64,000 bases of DNA, taken from NCBI RefSeq assembly GCF_004916895.1, contig NZ_SNTZ01000008.1, positions 50,594 to 114,593 of the forward strand, read 5' to 3'. The notes under the pieces were generated by a model. The model was not told where the DNA came from and ran no database searches. It saw only the letters and a list, made by a program, of their open reading frames with translations. The stretch comes from Flagellimonas alvinocaridis. GTDB taxonomy: Bacteria; Bacteroidota; Bacteroidia; Flavobacteriales; Flavobacteriaceae. The position numbers and the translations under genes are program-made. This document shows, piece by piece, positions 45,838-54,863 of the stretch (position 1 is its first letter; each line of letters begins with the position of its first letter).

Positions 45838-47340
45838 TTATTCAATCTTAATCCTAAACGTTGAGGCTGGCAATTTCTCTGAATTGATCAGATTAGCTTC
45901 CGTCCATGGCTGCCATCCATAGTATAAAAAATCAGGTCTTTTGGAAACTGGTATCACAATGTTATCATCCACAACAAAAGCTTCTATCGGGCTTTTTCCA
46001 TCTACTGAAAAGCCTTTAATGGTTTGCCCGCCGCTTACAGAAAGTCCATGGCCATATTTGAACGACAGGATAACCTGGCCACTTTTATAAATGGCTTTTT
46101 TGGGAAGCGGTCCCGAAGGTATTACATCATGGCCATACACATCTTTTAAGGCCCATCTGGCCAAACGTTCCCCCACATCTTTCTTATTGGTGGGATGAAC
46201 ATCGTTCCTAGCCCCAATGTCACTTGACACAGCCATTCCACCATGCTTAATTCGGGCCAATAGGTTACGTTGTGCGTCCCGAAAAAGAGGCCAGTATTGT
46301 GACTTATATTGTATTGAGTCAATAGATGATAGTTGGACCCAATAAAAGGGCAAATCGGGTGTTTTCCATTTTTTCCTATAATCCAAGATCATTAGTTCTT
46401 GCAGGTCGGCGTATTCTTGAACCCGCTCAATTTCTTGGGCATTACTTTCTCCTTGATACCAAATTATGCCCTTTACGGGCATGTGTAACATGGGCTCTAT
46501 TCCTGCGGAATAGACAAACCCAGGCTTATAGGCATGGTTTGGTCCCAAACTATCGGAAGGTATATTTGCTGCGGTCTTGGTATTTTGAGTTGCCCTTTCC
46601 CGCACCCAAATAGGTAGGTTGTCATTATGTATCCAATCTTTTCTGGCCTTCCCGGAAAAGCGAACATCATTTTTTAAGGTCGTTAGGCTGATGAAGGTTT
46701 CCAAAGGGGCTCCCCCAATGGACAAATTGATCAACCCAATGGGTATTTTTTCTTCTTCAACTATCTTTTTTCCAAAATAATAGCCCACCGCGGTCATTGT
46801 TTTTATAGTGCTGCTGTCATTCAATTGCCAGTTGCCCTCAAAAAACCTATCAACCTGTAACCTTTTTCCAATGGAATCGCTAAAAACCCTACCATAAACA
46901 TTCTTGCCCGCATACGTAGGATTGTAGAACCGTAACGAAGTTTGGCCAACATTTTCGAGTTCCTCCTCAAAGTGCATCTCCTTTTCCATGGGCCATTCCA
47001 TATTGGATTGCCCTATGCAAAGCCACACATCACCAATCAACATATTGGATAGAACAATTTTCTCCTGTCCTTGGGAAAAATGAACGGTACCAGGTGTATT
47101 GATTGCATCCCTTGCCTTAAAATGGACACTCCATGTTGAGTCCTTGGCCACTCGTACTTGTTTCACTTCACCGAAGAACTTTACACTCACCAACCTATCG
47201 GGTTCGCCCTTGCCCCAAAAATGAACGGGTTTATCCCTTTGAAGGACCATTTGGTCACTAAAGAAATGTGGTAAACTCAATTGGGCAGCAATCAGGTTGA
47301 TTCCAAAAAGACAATACACAAATGCCAACCAAACCTTCAT
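45838..47340 (-). CDS. Sialate O-acetylesterase
   Basis: This 500-residue protein has a signal peptide ending NLIAAQ. It has the SIAE family blocks GDVWLCIGQSNMEWPM (nucleophile Ser in GQSNM), GKKIVEEEKIPIGLIN, KGIIWYQGESNAQE and NDVHPTNKKDVGERLA (Asp/His). It removes O-acetyl groups from sialic acids so that sialidase or lyase can act. It is the last gene of the tight sialic-acid operon, 3 bases after the transporter gene. Confidence 0.92.
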   Translation of the reverse strand: MKVWLAFVYCLFGINLIAAQLSLPHFFSDQMVLQRDKPVHFWGKGEPDRLVSVKFFGEVKQVRVAKDSTWSVHFKARDAINTPGTVHFSQGQEKIVLSNMLIGDVWLCIGQSNMEWPMEKEMHFEEELENVGQTSLRFYNPTYAGKNVYGRVFSDSIGKRLQVDRFFEGNWQLNDSSTIKTMTAVGYYFGKKIVEEEKIPIGLINLSIGGAPLETFISLTTLKNDVRFSGKARKDWIHNDNLPIWVRERATQNTKTAANIPSDSLGPNHAYKPGFVYSAGIEPMLHMPVKGIIWYQGESNAQEIERVQEYADLQELMILDYRKKWKTPDLPFYWVQLSSIDSIQYKSQYWPLFRDAQRNLLARIKHGGMAVSSDIGARNDVHPTNKKDVGERLARWALKDVYGHDVIPSGPLPKKAIYKSGQVILSFKYGHGLSVSGGQTIKGFSVDGKSPIEAFVVDDNIVIPVSKRPDFLYYGWQPWTEANLINSEKLPASTFRIKIE

Positions 47341-47343
47341 CCT

Positions 47344-49953
47344 TCAATTCTTTTCTTTGAACACCAAACTAAAAATGTAGCCCAAAACGAAACAGGATAC
47401 CATACCAAAAAAAGCATACATTAAGAAACTGATTTCGGTATACGCGCTTATGTACCAAATCAATACCGCGCTGGATACCAATCCAAGAAGGGTACCAACA
47501 CCATTGGCCCTTTTGGTAAGAATCCCCAAGAGAAACATCCCCCCTAGACCTCCAGTAAACAATCCTAGATAGCGATAGAATTCATCCCAAAGGGATTTAA
47601 TATTGGAATTGGCCATCCAAAGTGCCAATACCATCCCCACAAGACCGGTGAGCACGGTTGCAATACGTGCAATCTTCAACAGTTTTCTGTCAGGAATGTC
47701 ATTGTTGAAACGCTTATAGAAATCATTACAAAAAGCGGTGGAAACTGAATTAAGACTACTGCTTATGCTGCTCATTGCTGCTGAAAAAATACCTGCCACC
47801 AACAGCCCTGAAACCCCAACGGGAAGTTCCCTGACAATATACCATGGAAAAATGGAGTCATTGTTTGAAATGCTAGGAGACAATCGTTCCGGGGCTTCCG
47901 AGTAAAAAATGAACAACAAGGTTCCCAATCCAAAGAAAATAATGGTTGCCGGAAGTGTTAATACCGCATTGGTATACAGGGTTTTCTTGGAATTTTTCAC
48001 ATCACTACTGGTCAAATAGCGTTGTACTATGGTCTGATCCGTTCCTTGGGTGACCAAAGCCGACGCCAATCCACCAATGGTAACGACCCAAAAGGTAGCG
48101 GTCGTAAAATCAAAATCCATATTGGCTATATTGAACTTGTTCCTTTCCGAAGCATAGGAAACCATCTCCCCAAAAGAAGCTTCGGTATTCAGCAGTATCC
48201 AGACCACAGCCAAAATACTTCCTCCCAAAAGAACAATGACCTGCATCACATCGGTCCAAATCACAGCTTCAATACCACCAAAGGCCGTATACACAATACA
48301 AAGCAAACTCATGATGAGAATACAGGTTTCCACAGGAATTCCCGTTACAATGGTTATCGCCAACGAAGGCAATAAAAGTACAATCCCTATTCTCCCAAAC
48401 TGGAATAGAATGAACGATAGACTACCAAAGGCCCTTGCCAAGTAGTTAAAACGCTCTTCCAGAAATTCATAGGCCGTGGTAATCTTAAGTCGATTGAAAA
48501 AGGGAATGAACACCATTGCTATTACCGGTGTGATGATGATTGCCGTCATATTCAGCATAAAAAATGACCAATCCGTGACAAAAGCTTTTGCCGGTATGGC
48601 CATAAATGTAATGGCACTCAACAGCGTTCCAAAGACACTGAGTCCACTGGCCCACCAAGGAATACGCCCCCCTCCAATGAAGTAATCGTTGGTTGACTTT
48701 TGTTTATAGGAAAAATACACTCCTATCAATAAGGATAACAATAAATAGGCTATCAGTACTATATAATTTGTGGTCCCAAATGGATTGGCAGCTTCTCCCA
48801 AAATCAGGGTTTGCACCATTGGTGTCCTGATGCCCGGGGAAATCTCGCCGGAAACAATTCTAAGCCCCTGATTTTCGGTCATTGGGAAAGAAAGGGCCGT
48901 TACAGGAAGGGGTCGGGGCAACGTATCGTACACAAACCACGTTTGGGTGATGGTGTTATAGGCCAATATCTCTCTTGAAAATCCAGGGTGGTTGTTCAAG
49001 ATGGAGTCTCTTTTTCGAATCATTCCTCCAACAATGGAATCGTTTTGTTCCGATGGAACCTGCAAGGCAATCTCTTCCAACTTGTTGAACAGGATTTCAT
49101 CCGATCCCCCATAAATCAAAAGATGCATGGAACCCATTGCTTGCCCTGATGCGCCCATGATAACCCTTGGCTTTCCATCAATGGCAATATTGCCTTCTTC
49201 CTGCCAAGTACCATTACCAAGATCATAAGAGACAAAAGAGGTCAATGGTGTTGATCTTTGACCTGAAATTTGGTTTCGGCCTCCAATGAGAAAGAGTTTT
49301 CGGGAGTGCTGGGTTTCTTGAGCCAATGCCACATGCAGTGCGCGTGGTTCTCCCGGAAAGTCAGGCAGTTTTTCCCACTTTTCTGATTCCAATGACATTC
49401 GGTAAAAAGCATTGGTACTTCTGTCATCGTTTTTCCCTCCAGCTACATACACATATCCTCCTTCAAGAACTGCTGTGGTATAGGCCAGGGGTTCAGGAAG
49501 AGATGGATAATCCGTAAAAGTGACTTTTCCGCTATCTGGGTCATATCCCATCAGAAAAACCAAATTACTGGTATTACTTGCATTTTCACCGCCAATGCAT
49601 AAGATACCACTGGGTAATTGTACCGATGCCCCGTATGCCAATGGTTTTGGCAATTTCTCTTCAGCAATATGCCAAACTCCATTTTCAAAAAGGTAGATGT
49701 CATCGCTCCATACTTTCTCACCTCCCTCCCACGGTCGTCCATTGGGAAAATTGGCCCCACCAGCTGCCAAAATCACATCATCCAGTTGGCCTCCCAGCAT
49801 TCCAGCGTATCCCAAAGCGGTTTCACCTTGCAATGTTGAGGGCAATGCAACTCCTTCTTCAATTTTAACCTTATCCGCTAACTGCTGTGCCCTGACATTA
49901 CATCCAAACAATACGACAGTTGCAATCAATATATGGCCGACTATTTTTTTCAT
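47344..49953 (-). CDS. Kelch mutarotase-sodium/solute symporter fusion (probable sialic acid importer)
   Basis: This 869-residue protein joins two functions. A signal-type N-terminus is followed by a Kelch beta-propeller (about 30-390; GGANFPNGRPW, GILCIGGEN, YVYVAGGKND, LFLIGGRNQ) like the cyclically permuted NanM-type N-acetylneuraminate mutarotases. From about residue 395 a complete sodium:solute symporter follows (YFIGGGRIPWWASGLSVFG, GGIEAVIWTDVMQ, VTQGTDQTIVQRYL), with about 13-14 membrane helices. The propeller would face the periplasm and feed the symporter with the preferred anomer. Its start overlaps the hexosaminidase stop by 4 bases. Confidence 0.9.
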   Translation of the reverse strand: MKKIVGHILIATVVLFGCNVRAQQLADKVKIEEGVALPSTLQGETALGYAGMLGGQLDDVILAAGGANFPNGRPWEGGEKVWSDDIYLFENGVWHIAEEKLPKPLAYGASVQLPSGILCIGGENASNTSNLVFLMGYDPDSGKVTFTDYPSLPEPLAYTTAVLEGGYVYVAGGKNDDRSTNAFYRMSLESEKWEKLPDFPGEPRALHVALAQETQHSRKLFLIGGRNQISGQRSTPLTSFVSYDLGNGTWQEEGNIAIDGKPRVIMGASGQAMGSMHLLIYGGSDEILFNKLEEIALQVPSEQNDSIVGGMIRKRDSILNNHPGFSREILAYNTITQTWFVYDTLPRPLPVTALSFPMTENQGLRIVSGEISPGIRTPMVQTLILGEAANPFGTTNYIVLIAYLLLSLLIGVYFSYKQKSTNDYFIGGGRIPWWASGLSVFGTLLSAITFMAIPAKAFVTDWSFFMLNMTAIIITPVIAMVFIPFFNRLKITTAYEFLEERFNYLARAFGSLSFILFQFGRIGIVLLLPSLAITIVTGIPVETCILIMSLLCIVYTAFGGIEAVIWTDVMQVIVLLGGSILAVVWILLNTEASFGEMVSYASERNKFNIANMDFDFTTATFWVVTIGGLASALVTQGTDQTIVQRYLTSSDVKNSKKTLYTNAVLTLPATIIFFGLGTLLFIFYSEAPERLSPSISNNDSIFPWYIVRELPVGVSGLLVAGIFSAAMSSISSSLNSVSTAFCNDFYKRFNNDIPDRKLLKIARIATVLTGLVGMVLALWMANSNIKSLWDEFYRYLGLFTGGLGGMFLLGILTKRANGVGTLLGLVSSAVLIWYISAYTEISFLMYAFFGMVSCFVLGYIFSLVFKEKN

Positions 49954-51950
49954 TCAGTAACCGGTTTAGTGGAAAATTCGATGCCTTGCTGCCCTATGGC
50001 AAAAGTGAACATCCAGTTTTGATATGAATTGGTCCCAGGCACTTTTATCTCTACTTCGTTCCATCCTTTTTTTAAAAACAATTTGGTGGGCTCCCTAGTC
50101 CAATACAGTTCTTCTTTTTCCCATGGTGTTTCCTGATCTTGGAATGTGCCCCAACCTTCCGTTTTTGTGGGTTTCCATCCGGGTTTCTTCCATTCTGGTG
50201 ATGGCAGAGGCTGTCCATTTAACAAAACTGTACCTCCATTCGCATCCCATTTTCCCCTTTGGGGAATACCCGAATATACCCTATTGGCCCTGTATGGTGT
50301 TTCAAAACTTATCCAAGCATCTACTTCCTGTTCTTTACTGGAGTGAACATATGTTTTTGCAATATAAGTTTCTCCGGGTTGGGCCTCTGGAAATTGGCCT
50401 CCCTGTTTAAAACGATCGCGGATATAGACCGTATTACCGGATGCCATCTTCTTGACCATACTTTTTTGGGGCATCCCCACGGGGCCCGATAGTTCCCAAA
50501 CTGTATTGGCCTGTGCTACATAGGGAAAGGGCTTATTCTTAAAATAAGCTTCCTTGTGGTGCATCAAGAATTTCTCGAACGCATCAAAATACCCATTTTC
50601 AACCGTTCCTTTTGGAGGTACCATCGTGAGATAATCTTTGGATGCCTTTTGCACATCGGCAGTCCAGGTGGTCCATGCGTAGGTGAGCAAGGAAGGATAC
50701 AACGGATTGGTGGTGATGGCCTCTTGCTCTTCATTGAGATTGACATCGGGCCACAAGCAAATGATTCCCCCCAAGATTTTATTTTTTGAACCATTTCCAA
50801 TAGGCTTAAAGAAAAGTTTTGGGATATGGATGAACGGATCGCCATTATTGATGTAGTTGTTCCAAGAGTCCACCTCCCTGTACCCTTTTTGGTCCACATA
50901 ATCAGGTTTCCAAGTTTGACGGATAACGTCATCATCGGCTTCAAGTCCCGGGTTCCAAACCATGACCTCCCTGTCATGGTTCCGAACAAAGTTCACCATG
51001 TGATCCATAAATCCTTTGGGGTCCTCTATCTCAACTTCATCAGAACCAATGTGTAGGGTTGGACAGTAGCTTTTGGGAACCCCATTAAAAAACTCCTCCA
51101 AAATCCTTTCAAGAATTTTAATCCCTTCCCTTGACTCCATTTTATGTCCGGTAGCCGTTGTGAAGGCATCACTATGCCCTGGCATATCTATTTCTGGTAT
51201 TACCTGTATCTGTCGTTCAGCGGCATATTCAATAAGATCTCGTATTTCAACATAGGTATAGAACATGCCAGGGTCTCGCGAAGGCCTATGGTTTTTGGGA
51301 TCATTGAGTTCTGGATGGACCTTACTTTCAATACGCCATGCCGGTCTATCGGTCAAATGCCATTGGAAGGTATTCAGTTTGTACCTCGACATCACATCCA
51401 ATTGTTCCTTGAGCGATTGGATACTTTGAAAATTTCTACCCACATCCAACATATAGCCCCTTATGGAAAAGGCAGGCCAATCTGAGATTGTGCATTGCTG
51501 TAGCAAAATGACATCCTCCTGATGGAAAATTAATTGTCTTAAGGTCTGTAGGGCATAAAATTGACCTTTCTCTGTAGCAGCGGTAATATGAATTGCCTTT
51601 TCCGTAACATTCAAATGATACCCTTCATCTGGAAGGGAAGGGTCTTTCTGGAAATGCATCAAATCCGTGGCTTTGTCATCCCTTAAGATTCCTGTGTCAT
51701 GACAAATGGATTCCAATTCGTACTGAATTGACAAAGGCAAAGTTGAATCCGTCTCCACTCGAAAAGATGAAATCATTCGTACCGCTTTACCCCATTCCAC
51801 CTTCTGCGGAAAGGGAATCAATTTTACAGGAGCATTATTCAGTGTTTCAACGGTGAACTTAGACTGAAAACTCTGTGAGCATACTACGTTGGTGGTCAAT
51901 AAGGAAGTTAATATCCAACACAGGGCATAACCTTTTTTTAATCGCTCCAT
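49950..51950 (-). CDS. Beta-N-acetylhexosaminidase (GH20)
   Basis: This 666-residue protein has a signal peptide (CWILTSLLTTNVVCSQ). A GH20b-like N-terminal domain (about 40-160) is followed by the GH20 TIM barrel with DVGRNFQSIQ, WHLTDRPAWRIE and the catalytic Asp-Glu pair in LHIGSDEVEIED. A C-terminal beta domain from about 520 contains WTREPTKLFLKKGWNEVEI, a carbohydrate-binding-like end. It releases terminal GlcNAc or GalNAc from glycans in the periplasm or outside. It is cotranscribed with sialidase and the transporter. Confidence 0.91.
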   Translation of the reverse strand: MERLKKGYALCWILTSLLTTNVVCSQSFQSKFTVETLNNAPVKLIPFPQKVEWGKAVRMISSFRVETDSTLPLSIQYELESICHDTGILRDDKATDLMHFQKDPSLPDEGYHLNVTEKAIHITAATEKGQFYALQTLRQLIFHQEDVILLQQCTISDWPAFSIRGYMLDVGRNFQSIQSLKEQLDVMSRYKLNTFQWHLTDRPAWRIESKVHPELNDPKNHRPSRDPGMFYTYVEIRDLIEYAAERQIQVIPEIDMPGHSDAFTTATGHKMESREGIKILERILEEFFNGVPKSYCPTLHIGSDEVEIEDPKGFMDHMVNFVRNHDREVMVWNPGLEADDDVIRQTWKPDYVDQKGYREVDSWNNYINNGDPFIHIPKLFFKPIGNGSKNKILGGIICLWPDVNLNEEQEAITTNPLYPSLLTYAWTTWTADVQKASKDYLTMVPPKGTVENGYFDAFEKFLMHHKEAYFKNKPFPYVAQANTVWELSGPVGMPQKSMVKKMASGNTVYIRDRFKQGGQFPEAQPGETYIAKTYVHSSKEQEVDAWISFETPYRANRVYSGIPQRGKWDANGGTVLLNGQPLPSPEWKKPGWKPTKTEGWGTFQDQETPWEKEELYWTREPTKLFLKKGWNEVEIKVPGTNSYQNWMFTFAIGQQGIEFSTKPVTE

Positions 51951-51953
51951 GGT

Positions 51954-53549
51954 TTATTGTATCAAATCCGAAATCGGAATCTTTTGGAAATACAGCTCCT
52001 TGACTCCTTCATAAAGAATTCCGATATGGTCTTCATCAACCATGGTAAGACAGGAATAACCATACGTTCCCTCTTCATAAAGTTCTAGCTGGTTCTTCTC
52101 GGGCCAGCTCATTCCTCCATCGAAACTGGTCTTTATGGTGATATGGTTCCGTTTGGTCTTTGAATTGGGGTTTGAAAAGAACAGGATTTTTCCCCGTTCA
52201 GGATGTTCGTATGCCAGGATACTTGCCATACAATTGGGTTCGATCAATGCTTTTCGGGAAGTGGGGTGTTCTTCCCATGTTTTACCCATGTCAGTACTTA
52301 TGGCCACGGAACGGCCATTGATGGAATCGTTTCGATTGGCCCGATTTCTATCGTCCCTCATGTTCAGCATGAGAACCCCATTGGAGATTTCCACCACTTG
52401 CGCTTCGGTAGTTTCTGATTTTGCTCCTGTTCCAACGACCCAAGATTGACCACCATCTTCACTGTAGATGATAGTGGAATGCGGTATCCTATCCTTGTCC
52501 TTGTACTGTGCGGCAAAGACCAACGTCCCGTTCTCCATCGTTATACCAGAGCCCGGCCCGTTGAAAAACAATTGCCATTCTGGTTTCTTGGTCATGGATG
52601 TGATATTGATGGGCTTGGACCAAGTAACCCCATCATCTTCACTTTTTACCAAAATCAATTGGCCTGTCTCCTTTGGTGACATTCCAGGCTGGGAAGCATT
52701 CCACGCACGCTCTCCTGGATGACCATGGAGCCAAAGGGCCGCCACCCAAATGGTATTTGTGTTTTTGTCGACAAGCACTGCAGGATCTCCAATACCGTTC
52801 TGATCTTCGGACAGACCTCCGTACTCCCCCATATCCATGATAACTTTCATAGGTTCCCACGTTTGACCTCCATCCGTGCTTCGGCTCATACCAACATCAA
52901 TATCTTCTTGAAGATCCACCGGGTCATTATACCTATTATCGTACACCGCAATCAAGGTTCCCTTATTCGTGGTGGCCAGACCTGGTATGCGATAGGTGTC
53001 AATATTATCCTCACCTGCTTGCTTAAGGGCGATTCCTATACGTTGGGGACTCATCCCTGAAGTAATTTTAGGGCTTACCTCTGTTCCGCCTGCAAGCTTA
53101 ATAGATATAAGCTCAGCATTTATTTTATGGGTCAATTCCGGGGTGTCCTTCAATTCAACAGATAGCCAAAAATTATGTTCCCCGGACCGTATGGGACTAC
53201 TCCCTATGATGGTAAATGTTGCTGTTGGTTTTGTGATTGTACCAAAAGCAGTTTCCTCTTCCATGGTGCCGGTTTCACTGTATAAAACTGTTGCCTGGGC
53301 AATATCATTGATATCCGTGGTACCTTCCAATGAAAATGTAAAGGCTTCCAGCTGCCTACTTTCCAAAGTATCGGTCAAGCTTATGCCCATATGTAAAACC
53401 GCATTCCGTTCCTTCTTGGCCAAGATTGGCATAGTTGGTTGCTGTGTTTCTATTTGGATTCCGTAATCCATTTTTTGTCCACATGATATAATCCCTGCCA
53501 ATACAAAGGCCGTAACTGTCATCCCGAGTTTATTCTTCACCAATCCCAT
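51954..53549 (-). CDS. Exo-alpha-sialidase (GH33) lipoprotein
   Basis: This 531-residue protein has a lipoprotein signal ending AGIISCGQK. An N-terminal beta domain (about 30-170) precedes the six-bladed sialidase. The RIP motif (DTYRIPGLATTNKGT) carries the first triad Arg. Asp-boxes are SRSTDGGQTW, SEDDGVTW, SEDGGQSW, STDMGKTW and SFDGGMSW. A Tyr/Glu pair typical of the active site is plausible near EGTYGYSC. It cleaves terminal sialic acid from glycoconjugates at the cell surface or periplasm. It follows the epimerase gene after 3 bases. Confidence 0.93.
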   Translation of the reverse strand: MGLVKNKLGMTVTAFVLAGIISCGQKMDYGIQIETQQPTMPILAKKERNAVLHMGISLTDTLESRQLEAFTFSLEGTTDINDIAQATVLYSETGTMEEETAFGTITKPTATFTIIGSSPIRSGEHNFWLSVELKDTPELTHKINAELISIKLAGGTEVSPKITSGMSPQRIGIALKQAGEDNIDTYRIPGLATTNKGTLIAVYDNRYNDPVDLQEDIDVGMSRSTDGGQTWEPMKVIMDMGEYGGLSEDQNGIGDPAVLVDKNTNTIWVAALWLHGHPGERAWNASQPGMSPKETGQLILVKSEDDGVTWSKPINITSMTKKPEWQLFFNGPGSGITMENGTLVFAAQYKDKDRIPHSTIIYSEDGGQSWVVGTGAKSETTEAQVVEISNGVLMLNMRDDRNRANRNDSINGRSVAISTDMGKTWEEHPTSRKALIEPNCMASILAYEHPERGKILFFSNPNSKTKRNHITIKTSFDGGMSWPEKNQLELYEEGTYGYSCLTMVDEDHIGILYEGVKELYFQKIPISDLIQ

Positions 53550-53552
53550 TGA

Positions 53553-54719
53553 TTATTTATTTTCTTTGTTTTCTATTCTTTCAAATGTTTTCCAGCATTG
53601 ATACAGGGCCCTTGGAACATGAAAACAACCTTTCCACTTCCCTCCTTTGAGCGTTATATGAGGTTCTCCCTGACGGTTTAAATATCCGAACCACTCCCCA
53701 TTTTCCGGGTCGGGGAAATGTGACCAGGCGTATTCATGGACTTTTTCATACCATTGCCAAATTTTATCGCATCCTGTTTGTTCATAAGCCTTTACCAAGG
53801 CTACTAAGGCTTCCAAATGAACCCACCAGAGTTTTTGATCGTGTTCCAATTGTTGTGGTGGGTGGCCCACGGCATCCTTAAAGTAAAAAATTCCGCCGTA
53901 TTGTTGATCCCATCCAAAGTCCAACAAACTGAGTATGGTCTGCTTTGCTTTTTGAATCAATCCCAAATCATTACGCCGCACCCCTATGTCCATCATAAAC
54001 CACATGGCCTCCAGACCATGGCCCGGATTGATGAGTCGGCCTTCAAAAGAATTGTTCAGCGACCCATCTGGATTGACATACTCGTATATGAGGTTTGAAT
54101 CTTCCCTAAGAAATACCCTCATAACCTCATCCACACAAATGTCAATGGTTTTCTCAACTTCCTTAGAATCGAGCACGTGTTCCAGTTCCAAAACCAAATT
54201 GGAAAGTATCATGGGCAAGGCAAATCCTTTTAAAGGCCTGTTGCCCGTGGATTTTTCATAGGATCCCTTAGGTGTTTCCTTTCTGCTCAAAATATTGGTA
54301 TAGATCAGCCTTGCCATATTTCCCACTTCTTGATTACCGGTGGCCCTGGCATATTGTGAAAAAGCCATTGCTGCAAAACAATCTGAAAATATATTATAAG
54401 GTTGCACCAATGGTCTGCCATCACAGGTCAGTGAAAAATAGAAATTACCCTGGGTATCCCTTCCATATTTTTCCAAAAAATCGATGCCAGTCTTGGCCAT
54501 TTCCAACCAATCCGACCTTTTCTCTACAGTATTGTAAAGCATTGAGAACAACCAAGCCTGTCTACCTTGCAGCCAAACAAATTTATCTTCATCATAAACA
54601 CGGCCCTTCCTGTCTAAACATGTAAAATACCCACCATTTTCTGTATCCAATGAGTGGGTTTCCCAAAATGGCAGCACATCATCAAAGAGTGCATTTTTAT
54701 AAGTCTTTGAATATTTCAT
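53553..54719 (-). CDS. AGE family epimerase, probable N-acylglucosamine 2-epimerase (ManNAc to GlcNAc)
   Basis: The start at ATG 54719 is chosen over a TTG at 54740, which would lie within the promoter. The 388-residue (alpha/alpha)6-barrel protein has the AGE blocks [38 protein letters not shown] and [19 protein letters not shown], with the catalytic His candidates in NPGHGLE and WVHLEA. It interconverts ManNAc and GlcNAc, as in the Bacteroidota sialic-acid route. It is the first gene of the five-gene operon, and the operator palindrome overlaps its initiation codon. Confidence 0.9.
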   Translation of the reverse strand: MKYSKTYKNALFDDVLPFWETHSLDTENGGYFTCLDRKGRVYDEDKFVWLQGRQAWLFSMLYNTVEKRSDWLEMAKTGIDFLEKYGRDTQGNFYFSLTCDGRPLVQPYNIFSDCFAAMAFSQYARATGNQEVGNMARLIYTNILSRKETPKGSYEKSTGNRPLKGFALPMILSNLVLELEHVLDSKEVEKTIDICVDEVMRVFLREDSNLIYEYVNPDGSLNNSFEGRLINPGHGLEAMWFMMDIGVRRNDLGLIQKAKQTILSLLDFGWDQQYGGIFYFKDAVGHPPQQLEHDQKLWWVHLEALVALVKAYEQTGCDKIWQWYEKVHEYAWSHFPDPENGEWFGYLNRQGEPHITLKGGKWKGCFHVPRALYQCWKTFERIENKENK

Positions 54720-54737
54720 ATTATGTATGACATAATA
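54719..54737. promoter_or_regulatory. Candidate GntR operator A (divergent epimerase/gntR region)
   Basis: TATTATGTATGACATAATA is an inverted repeat with perfect 8-base arms around a 3-base spacer. The GT-N3-AC core is what FadR/FCD-type GntR regulators commonly bind. It overlaps the first base of the epimerase start codon and abuts that gene's -7 element. It also lies upstream of the gntR promoter, so one site could control both directions. Similar copies occur at 60643 and 61604. Confidence 0.72.
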
Positions 54738-54745
54738 CAAATATA
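54738..54745 (-). promoter_or_regulatory. -7 promoter element of the epimerase-sialidase operon
   Basis: The minus strand reads TATATTTG, an exact TAnnTTTG match immediately next to operator A. Transcription would begin inside the operator, about 10 bases before the epimerase start codon, leaving a very short leader. Confidence 0.55.
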
Positions 54746-54759
54746 CAATATATTTTAAA

Positions 54760-54767
54760 TATCTTTG
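54760..54767 (+). promoter_or_regulatory. -7 promoter element of gntR
   Basis: TATCTTTG is an exact TAnnTTTG match, 97 bases upstream of the gntR start codon. Operator A lies 22 bases upstream of it, about at the -33 position, consistent with autoregulation. Confidence 0.55.
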
Positions 54768-54863
54768 CCACTGTAGACTTAAAAGATGTTATGTTTATAT
54801 CACGGTGAGTTATAGCAATTCGCCATCAGCTTGAATTTCCATTTATAGTTAACCAAAAGCTTT

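Noticed and set aside
49880..49953. Lipobox in the Kelch-symporter fusion (LFGCNV)
   Set aside because: Phe at -2 is unusual for a lipobox and a membrane protein with 13-14 helices hardly needs a lipid anchor, so an ordinary signal peptide is preferred.
52996..53466. A 156-codon plus-strand frame opposite the sialidase start
   Set aside because: It is antisense to the lipoprotein signal and N-terminal domain of a convincing sialidase and has no own features.
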